DNA of 64,000 bases from Nitratiruptor sp. Lineage in GTDB: Bacteria; Campylobacterota; Campylobacteria; Campylobacterales; Nitratiruptoraceae. Made by a program: the position numbers and the translations under genes. Of the stretch, positions 58,747-64,000 are shown one piece after another. The stretch covers positions 62,001 through 126,000 of the forward strand of contig PUXW01000013.1 of the NCBI GenBank assembly GCA_009659925.1, written 5' to 3'. Each line of letters starts with the position of its first letter. Position 1 is the stretch's first letter. The notes below the pieces were generated by a model. That model saw nothing but the letters and a program-made list of their open reading frames with translations. It did no database searches and was not told where the DNA came from.

Positions 58747-59669
58747 GAGAAGAACTCCTCAACGGCCCGCTCCATCTGGGCCACATCCTGGATAGTATTG
58801 ACGAGTTTGCGAAACTCTCCGGCTCCGGGCAAGCCCTTGGAGTAAGTGTGAAGATGCTTACGAAAGAGGATGACCCCATACTCCCCATAGAAGGCTACCA
58901 TCTGACGCAGATGCTCCAAGATCACCTCTTGACGCAATCGAGGATCCAGCTCCCCTTGGTGCTTGAGCTGGTGGAAGATCCAGGGTTTTCCAATGGCCCC
59001 CCGTCCAATCATCACCCCGTAGGGGGTGATGGTCTCGAGAACCCATCGGGCCTTTTCGTAGTCGCCAATATCTCCGTTGGCGATGACTGGAATCTCCACC
59101 GCCTCCCGGGCCCTCCGAATCGCCTCGTAGTCGACGGGGGCCTTGAAACCGCCACTACGCGTGCGCCCATGGATCGTCACAAAATCGGCTCCCGCTTCTT
59201 GGATCCGTTTGACGATAGGCACCACCTCATCGCGATCGAAACCGAGGCGGATCTTGACCGAGGTATACTCCTTGTTGGAGTAGCGCTTGATGGTCTCCAC
59301 GATCTTCCCGAGGCGATCGAGATCTTTCAAGAGGGCACTGCCTGCCCCTTGGCGCACCACTTTGGGCACGGGGCAGCCACAGTTGAGATCGATCCCGTCG
59401 ATCCCATCGATCCCATTGAGCAGCTCCACCGCCTGCTTGATGATCTCCGGATCGCTCCCTGCGATCTGGACGAAGTAGGGGCTCTCCAGGGGAGACTTTT
59501 CGATCATGCGCAAACTCTTGGCACTCTCATGAACGAGGGCATTGGCACTCACCATCTCGCTGATGGTCAAATCGGCCCCGAACCGCTTGACCAAGGCTCG
59601 GAAGGGGCGATCGGTATAGCCCGCCAATGGGGCCAGGAGGTAGAGAGGTCGAGAAAAGTCGAGCTTCAT
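58743..59669 (-). CDS. dusB: tRNA-dihydrouridine synthase
   Basis: A 308-residue flavoenzyme that reduces uridines in tRNA D-loops. Motifs are YLLAPLAGYTDRPFR, EMVSANAL, the catalytic cysteine in LNCGCPVPKVV, GSALLKDL, SVKIRLGF, TIHGRTRSGGF, VIANGDIGD and GRGAIGKPWIF. It fits DusB-like proteins best, with paralogue identity uncertain. The ATG at 59669 overlaps the upstream membrane-protein stop (TGATG). A three-fold Gly-Ile-Asp repeat precedes the catalytic LNCGCP motif. Confidence 0.9.
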   Translation of the reverse strand: MKLDFSRPLYLLAPLAGYTDRPFRALVKRFGADLTISEMVSANALVHESAKSLRMIEKSPLESPYFVQIAGSDPEIIKQAVELLNGIDGIDGIDLNCGCPVPKVVRQGAGSALLKDLDRLGKIVETIKRYSNKEYTSVKIRLGFDRDEVVPIVKRIQEAGADFVTIHGRTRSGGFKAPVDYEAIRRAREAVEIPVIANGDIGDYEKARWVLETITPYGVMIGRGAIGKPWIFHQLKHQGELDPRLRQEVILEHLRQMVAFYGEYGVILFRKHLHTYSKGLPGAGEFRKLVNTIQDVAQMERAVEEFFS

Positions 59670-60679
59670 CAGGCAAAGAGCTCCAAGGGGTAGTTGCGGC
59701 CACACTCTTTCAAATCGAGGTAGGCTTTGAAAGAGAGCCACTCCTCATCGTGGGTTGTCTCCAGGAAATCTTTAGCCCTTTCAATCATCTCCAGGTCGAA
59801 GAGGGTGTAGAGATAACCTCCCTCCGCCCGATCGTCGTGCTCTTTGAGGAGCTCAAAGAGTTTAAGGCGCTCATCGGGACTGAGGACATCCTTGACCCGT
59901 TTGGCCAGCTCGATGTACTCCTTGGGACCAAAACGCTCCTTCATCTCCTGGACGATGTAGAGCAGATCGGTATAGGTGAACTGGAGGGGGTTCTCTTCCC
60001 GCTTGGCCAGATCGATAAGGTAGAAGAGGAGCTCTTTGTCGAAGAGTTTGACATACTCCTTGATCTTGCCGATATCGACGAATCCCATGTAGACCTTAAG
60101 GGACTCCTTGCACAGCTCGTAGGGGTACTCGTCACAATTCTTCAAGACCACGCCACTATATGTAGGCTCCTCCTTGAGGCGGTTTTGGATGTTCTTCACC
60201 AGCAAAGGGTTCTTTGGGGAGAGCTGGAAGCCCTCGATCTCCACGTAGATCCCATTTTGAATGTCCTTCACATACTCCAAACTCTTTTTCAGCCGCTCCT
60301 CTTTGGTGTCGATACGAAAATCCCTGGGGATAAGTTCGCTATGGTCGATGACGACCCCGATATTGCGGCCCTCCTGGGTCTTGTAATGGTGCTCTCTCGG
60401 CTCTCGCATCAAGGAGGTGGCTACCCCATCCACCATCCGCTCATAGTCGCGCTTGTACTTCTTCAAAACCATGAAGTTTTTGAAGGAGTAGTAGGCCATG
60501 TGGAAGAAAGAGGCCAGGAACATGAGGAACATAGGCAAGACGATCCACACGGCCACGGGCAAGGAGATGGGGACCCCGAAGATTTCGAATGTATAGTTGC
60601 GATCGATTTGGGAATAGACCAGCCCCCCCACAAGGGCCATGAGCACCATGCTGAAAAAGATGTACTTCTTGAGCCGCAT
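59669..60679 (-). CDS. Uncharacterised two-helix membrane protein
   Basis: A 336-residue protein with two N-terminal membrane helices (~5-23 and ~37-66) and a large soluble helical C-terminus rich in charged residues. Notable stretches are IFGVPISLPVAVWIVLPMF between the helices and YTDLLYIVQEMKERFGPKEYIELAKRV in the soluble part. I recognise no enzyme motif. It is possibly a conserved Campylobacterota membrane protein. AAGAGGAG lies before the ATG and a TATAAT sits inside the end of rlmH. Coupled to dusB. Confidence 0.7.
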   Translation of the reverse strand: MRLKKYIFFSMVLMALVGGLVYSQIDRNYTFEIFGVPISLPVAVWIVLPMFLMFLASFFHMAYYSFKNFMVLKKYKRDYERMVDGVATSLMREPREHHYKTQEGRNIGVVIDHSELIPRDFRIDTKEERLKKSLEYVKDIQNGIYVEIEGFQLSPKNPLLVKNIQNRLKEEPTYSGVVLKNCDEYPYELCKESLKVYMGFVDIGKIKEYVKLFDKELLFYLIDLAKREENPLQFTYTDLLYIVQEMKERFGPKEYIELAKRVKDVLSPDERLKLFELLKEHDDRAEGGYLYTLFDLEMIERAKDFLETTHDEEWLSFKAYLDLKECGRNYPLELFA

Positions 60680-60693
60680 ACTTGCTCCTCTTG

Positions 60694-61152
60694 CTATTTG
60701 TGGTATGGGTGGTGATTTATTATACTACAACCCCGAAAGATCTGCTCCACTAGGACGATCTTGGCGACCTTGTGGCTCATGGTCAACTTGGAGAGGCTCA
60801 AGACCAAGTCGCAGCGGCGCAAAAAGGCATCCTCCAGCCCATAGGCCCCTCCGATGAAGAAGGCCATCTTCGTATGGCGCTCCAGGAGTTTGGCGAAGGC
60901 GAAGCTATCCATCTCCTGACCCTTAGGGTCGAGGGCTACGTTGAACCAGCCCTGGAGCAGATGGGGTTCCAGGGCCTGGGTGTAGGCCTGCTGCGCCTCG
61001 TGGGTACGCTGGGCTTGGTGGATCTGCTTCGTGTAGATCTGGTGCCACTGGATATGGACGAACCGCTTGGCGTTGGTACGAAGCTCCTCCAAGAGGTGCT
61101 GGGTGCACCGATCCTCCCGCTTGCCAATGGCATAGATCGCAACCCTACGCAA
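60694..61152 (-). CDS. rlmH: 23S rRNA (pseudouridine1915-N3)-methyltransferase RlmH
   Basis: A 152-residue SPOUT methyltransferase that methylates pseudouridine 1915 in helix 69. It has the AIYAIGKR start region, LDPKGQEMDSFAFAKLL, and the trefoil-knot SAM loop FIGGAYGL with LSLSKLTMSHKVAKIVLVEQIFR. The TTG at 61152 lies 7 nt after AAGGGG and gives the family length; no ATG fits. It overlaps thiE by 8 nt. A TATAAT for the next gene lies near its 3' end. Confidence 0.92.
   Translation of the reverse strand: MRRVAIYAIGKREDRCTQHLLEELRTNAKRFVHIQWHQIYTKQIHQAQRTHEAQQAYTQALEPHLLQGWFNVALDPKGQEMDSFAFAKLLERHTKMAFFIGGAYGLEDAFLRRCDLVLSLSKLTMSHKVAKIVLVEQIFRGCSIINHHPYHK
60719..60724 (-). promoter_or_regulatory. 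Internal -10 box for the two-helix membrane protein gene
   Basis: TATAAT on the minus strand inside the last codons of rlmH, 39 nt before the ATG at 60679. It would let the membrane protein and dusB be expressed apart from the upstream genes. Confidence 0.5.
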
Positions 61153-61738
61153 AGGTAAGCCCCTTGATGCACAGGTCGCTCCCCACCGCTTTGAGCCAGG
61201 TGTTGGGGATCGAGTCAAAGAGTTGGACCCCTCCGATGGCCACCACCAGATGGGTGGAGGCAGCCGCCAGCTGGGGCAGCCGGCTCCCCAGGAGGTTGGT
61301 AACCGCCTTGGTCCGGGAGGCCCGATAGGCCCCAAGACCGATGTAGTCCAGATCGAATCGATTGGCCACTTCAATCTCTTCGAGGTTGTGGGTGGAGAGA
61401 CCAAGGAGCCGCTCCCGTCCAATGCGCTGGCGCACCAGCTCCACCCCCTCGCCTAAATCCCTGGCCCCAGCCTCCTGGCACAAGGCCTCCAGATCCTCTT
61501 GACCAAGGTGGACCCCGTCACACAGGTGGGCCATCTCGACGAAGTCGTTGACAATCAGCTCCCGAGGCCAGAGGCGGCGTAACTCTTGGAGATCCTCCTC
61601 CACCACTGGCAAACTTGCCCCTTTGTTGCGATACTGGATCATGGAGGCGTCGTAGAGGGAGGCGATGGCCACGAACTCCTCAAATCCCAGTCCGAAGCGC
61701 TTCAAGAGCCCAACGTCACACAGCGCGTAGAGGTTCAT
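61145..61738 (-). CDS. thiE: Thiamine-phosphate synthase family protein
   Basis: A 197-residue TIM-barrel protein of the ThiE/TenI family. Motifs are [64 protein letters not shown] and VVAIGGV. It should couple HMP-PP and thiazole phosphate to thiamine phosphate; a TenI-type isomerase role is the alternative. It overlaps accD by 23 nt and rlmH by 8 nt. Confidence 0.85.
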   Translation of the reverse strand: MNLYALCDVGLLKRFGLGFEEFVAIASLYDASMIQYRNKGASLPVVEEDLQELRRLWPRELIVNDFVEMAHLCDGVHLGQEDLEALCQEAGARDLGEGVELVRQRIGRERLLGLSTHNLEEIEVANRFDLDYIGLGAYRASRTKAVTNLLGSRLPQLAAASTHLVVAIGGVQLFDSIPNTWLKAVGSDLCIKGLTFA

Positions 61739-62570
61739 CGAGCATCACCCGGAGCAAATCGGCGATGGTCCGCTTCATCTCCCCCCGCTCGACGATCATG
61801 TCGATGAGCCCATGCTCCAGGAGGAACTCGCTACGCTGGAATCCTTCGGGCAGATCGGCCCCGATGGTCTGCTTGATCACCCGCTGTCCGGCAAAACCGA
61901 TAAGCGCACCCGGTTCGGCCATAATGACATCGCCGATCATGGCGAAAGAGGCGCTCACCCCTCCCATGGTGGGATCGGTGAGAACCGAAATATAGGGGAG
62001 TTTGGCCTCGTCCAGCTTGGCAAGGGCGGCGCAGGTCTTGCTCATTTGCATCAGGCTGAAGGTACTCTCTTGCATCCTCGCCCCACCGCTGGCGCTGACG
62101 ATGACGAGGGGGTGGCCCTTTTCGATGGCCCGGTGGACGGCCCGGACGATCTTTTCCCCCTCCACACTCCCCAAACTCCCCCCCATGAAGGCGAAATCGA
62201 AGACCACCAACTGGGTTGGGATCCCATCGATGGTACACTCCCCGCTAATGGCGGCACTGGGCCGGCCGGTCTTCTTCTTCCCCTCCTCGATCCGTTTGCG
62301 ATAGCTCTTCTTGTCCACGAATTTAAGGGGATCGACGGGCTCTAGAGTGGTATCGTACTCGACGAAACTCCCCTCATCGGCCAGGATCTCGATGCGTTCC
62401 TTGGCCCCAATTCGGAAGTGATACCCACACTTGGGGCAGACATTGTAGCGGTTTTTGACCTCCTTGTAGTACATCAAGGCGTTGCACTTGGGGCACTTCA
62501 CCCAGTGGCTTGGTTGTTCGCTGGCACTGGGTTGAGACCGTCTGATCTTGAACAAATCGCTCAGGCCCAT
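61716..62570 (-). CDS. accD: Acetyl-CoA carboxylase carboxyltransferase subunit beta
   Basis: A 284-residue AccD. A zinc ribbon is formed by Cys26, Cys29, Cys45 and Cys48. The crotonase-like carboxyltransferase core has [62 protein letters not shown] and GFAGQRVI. It transfers carboxybiotin CO2 to acetyl-CoA with AccA for fatty-acid synthesis. The ATG at 62570 is 5 nt after AAGGGAG; the in-frame GTG two codons earlier overlaps it. It overlaps thiE by 23 nt. Confidence 0.95.
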   Translation of the reverse strand: MGLSDLFKIRRSQPSASEQPSHWVKCPKCNALMYYKEVKNRYNVCPKCGYHFRIGAKERIEILADEGSFVEYDTTLEPVDPLKFVDKKSYRKRIEEGKKKTGRPSAAISGECTIDGIPTQLVVFDFAFMGGSLGSVEGEKIVRAVHRAIEKGHPLVIVSASGGARMQESTFSLMQMSKTCAALAKLDEAKLPYISVLTDPTMGGVSASFAMIGDVIMAEPGALIGFAGQRVIKQTIGADLPEGFQRSEFLLEHGLIDMIVERGEMKRTIADLLRVMLDEPLRAV

Positions 62571-62572
62571 AG

Positions 62573-63292
62573 TCACTCCCTTAGCAGGATTTCTCGAATG
62601 GTGTGAAAGAGCCCGGGATCCTTGGCGACGAGGATGGCGTTGGACTCTTGGTGGATATGGAGCCCCTCACACTGGTGGAGACCAGCCCGGATATCGTACT
62701 CCCGAAGCTCCCCGACGAAGAGGACGAAACGGACATAGCGGGCATAGGCGAGGGAGAGGGCCACCGCCCCTGGGGAGCGGAACTTGAGTCCCGCATCTTT
62801 AAGCCCCTGGACGATAGCGGGGTTGGCATAGGCCTTCTCGAAGAGCCCCACCCTGGCATGGAGATTGGTGCGCACCTCCTTGAGGCGATGGTGCCAGAGG
62901 GAGCCCTTCTGGTAGAGGGAGCCATATTTGACGAAGAACTCTCCATTGGCGAGATTGACGATGAAGGAGAGGACCACCTGCCCATCCTCCATGACCGCCA
63001 CCGAGGAGCCATAGTAGGGGAAGCGGGAGAGGAGATTGTCACTCCCGTCGATGGGATCGAGGATGATCCGATAGGGACCGCTCCCAAAAGAGCCCCGCTC
63101 CTCCGAGACGATCTGGCCATAGGGGGCCAACCGCTTGGAGAAGATCTCCTCCGCCACCAGATCGATCCGGGAACTCCGATCCCCTCCGGCCCCGACTCCC
63201 TCGTAGCGGTAGTAGGACTCCTCCATGGGGCGGTGGATCAGCTCGAAGAGCTCCCTGGAACTCTCGACGAGGGCGTGAAAGAGGGCTTCCAC
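62573..63292 (-). CDS. Inositol monophosphatase family protein
   Basis: A 239-residue Li-sensitive phosphatase-fold protein. It has the Glu of IVSEERG, the metal-binding [10 protein letters not shown] motif (usually DPIDGTxN) and a C-terminal [13 protein letters not shown] that stands where WDIAAG usually is. Family substrates are inositol phosphates, pAp or fructose-1,6-bisphosphate; the true substrate is unknown. The GTG at 63292 sits inside the gltD stop (TAGTG), with only a weak Shine-Dalgarno. No ATG is usable. Confidence 0.8.
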   Translation of the reverse strand: MEALFHALVESSRELFELIHRPMEESYYRYEGVGAGGDRSSRIDLVAEEIFSKRLAPYGQIVSEERGSFGSGPYRIILDPIDGSDNLLSRFPYYGSSVAVMEDGQVVLSFIVNLANGEFFVKYGSLYQKGSLWHHRLKEVRTNLHARVGLFEKAYANPAIVQGLKDAGLKFRSPGAVALSLAYARYVRFVLFVGELREYDIRAGLHQCEGLHIHQESNAILVAKDPGLFHTIREILLRE

Positions 63293-64000
63293 TACCCCAA
63301 AACCTTGGCCACGATGCTTCGGGCCGCCTCTCGCCCGTCGTAGGCGGCGGTCACCACCAGATGGGCTCCCCGATAGCAATCTCCTCCGGCAAAGACTCCA
63401 GGTTTGGTGGTCTCGTAGTGCTTGTCCACCTTGATCGCCCCCCATTCGTTGGTCTCGATCCCATGTTTGGCCAAAAATTCCAGGGGTGTATTCTCAAAGC
63501 CCAGGGCGAAAATCACCACATCGGCCTCCATGGTGAACTCGCTGTTCTTGACGATTTCGAGTTTGCGTTTCCCACTTCGATCCACGGTGGAGATGGTCTT
63601 GACAAACTCCACCGCCACCACCTCCCCGTGATCGCCGGTGATAATCCGCTTGGGAGCCACATTGTAGATGAATTCGGCCCCCTCCTCTTTGGCATTCTTC
63701 ACCTCTTTGCGGCTGCCTGGCATACTCTGCTCATCCCGGCGATAGGCGCAAATCGCCTTCTTCGCCCCCTCCCGGATGGCGGTGCGCACACAATCCATCG
63801 CCGTGTCCCCTCCGCCGATGACGATGACCGTCTTCTCCTTGACCTCCAGCTCCTTGTCGTAAGGGTCTCCGAAGAGTTTGCGCTGGACATTGACGAGGAA
63901 ATCCATGGCCATAATGGCCCCTTTGGCATCCTCGTTTTCGATCCCGGCCCGACGGGGTTTGGTTGCCCCGATCCCGATGAAGACGGCGTCATAGTTTTCC
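63292..64000 (-). CDS. gltD: Glutamate synthase small-subunit-type oxidoreductase, 5' end missing
   Basis: The last 235 codons of a GltD-type FAD/NAD(P)H oxidoreductase; the reading frame stays open to the window edge (ENYDAVFIGIGATKPRRAG at the edge). It has the NAD(P)H loop VIVIGGGDTAMDCVRTA, AYRRDEQSMPGS, DVVIFALGFE, and the FAD motif TKPGVFAGGDCYRGAHLVVTAAYDGREAA. In ammonium assimilation GltD passes electrons from NADPH to GltB. Related oxidoreductases (e.g. sulfide dehydrogenase or NfnB-like) share these motifs, so the partner gene outside the window decides. Confidence 0.86.
   Translation of the reverse strand, partial: ENYDAVFIGIGATKPRRAGIENEDAKGAIMAMDFLVNVQRKLFGDPYDKELEVKEKTVIVIGGGDTAMDCVRTAIREGAKKAICAYRRDEQSMPGSRKEVKNAKEEGAEFIYNVAPKRIITGDHGEVVAVEFVKTISTVDRSGKRKLEIVKNSEFTMEADVVIFALGFENTPLEFLAKHGIETNEWGAIKVDKHYETTKPGVFAGGDCYRGAHLVVTAAYDGREAARSIVAKVLG

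Noticed and set aside
59385-59420. Short tandem TCGATCCC(A/G) repeat
   Set aside because: It simply encodes the Gly-Ile-Asp triplets of dusB before its catalytic motif and is too short to be a mobile or regulatory repeat.

Overview
This window reads as a stretch of conserved chromosome from a Campylobacterota (epsilonproteobacterial) genome with unusually high G+C for that phylum. The assignment rests on lineage markers: a HobA homologue (DnaA partner known from this phylum) in the order lysC-hobA-holB-folP, a very short DNA polymerase III delta' subunit, FolP with a ~115-residue N-terminal extension, class II DAHP synthase, a fused CcsBA cytochrome c biogenesis protein, short-form HisG, and a FliO-like protein with a long extracytoplasmic part. 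The G+C-rich composition would suit a vent-type lineage such as Nitratifractor, but that is only a guess.

Layout. 1-315: rpsO (minus). 441-1855: Rrf2-type regulator plus DHH phosphoesterase. 1856-13032 (minus): an eleven-gene chain rppH-lysC-hobA-holB-folP-rlmI-ligA-tlyA-ribF-DUF255-cmoA in which every gene overlaps the next. 13102-16952 (plus): hemW, then tatB-tatC-queA-sixA and a 58-residue membrane protein. 16949-24406 (minus): a PerR/Fur-type regulator, then ilvC-deacetylase-SLC13-dprA-htrA-coiled-coil protein-ubiB. 24508-31423 (plus): ppc, a structured leader, rnr-holA, and the ribosomal operon rpsF-ssb-rpsR with a candidate S6:S18 autoregulatory leader and a palindromic terminator. 31445-36778 (minus): a YfgM/BamB-like envelope pair, coaX, hisG, a methyltransferase and a PilZ-HDOD protein. 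36868-44618 (plus): gatC-pilT-cvpA-lysS-glyA and a SPOR protein-trpE-aroE. 44611-46951 (minus): recR, class II DAHP synthase, secreted rhodanese. 47030-48148: dnaJ. 48149-53960 (minus): polA, ccsBA. 54001-54318: small four-cysteine secreted protein. 54307-57852 (minus): tauE, uvrA. 57949-58746: FliO-like protein. 58743-64000 (minus): gltD (cut by the window edge)-IMPase-accD-thiE-rlmH-membrane protein-dusB.

Functional sense. Most genes are housekeeping: translation and tRNA/rRNA modification, replication and repair (ligA, polA, holA, holB, hobA, recR, uvrA, ssb, dprA), amino-acid, aromatic and cofactor pathways, Tat export and c-type cytochrome assembly. Genes are packed with many 1-50 nt overlaps. 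Convergent junctions usually have no terminator or even overlap. Promoters are recognised mainly by a TATAAT -10, often preceded by TG as in the TGCTATAAT context. GTG and TTG starts are common.

No rRNA, tRNA, CRISPR, insertion sequence, prophage or integron was seen. The least explained items are the structured RNA leader before rnr, the PilZ-HDOD protein, the perfect palindrome carrying back-to-back promoters between recR and dnaJ, an inverted repeat before ccsBA, and several small or uncharacterised envelope proteins. I did not find a clear undescribed multi-gene system.
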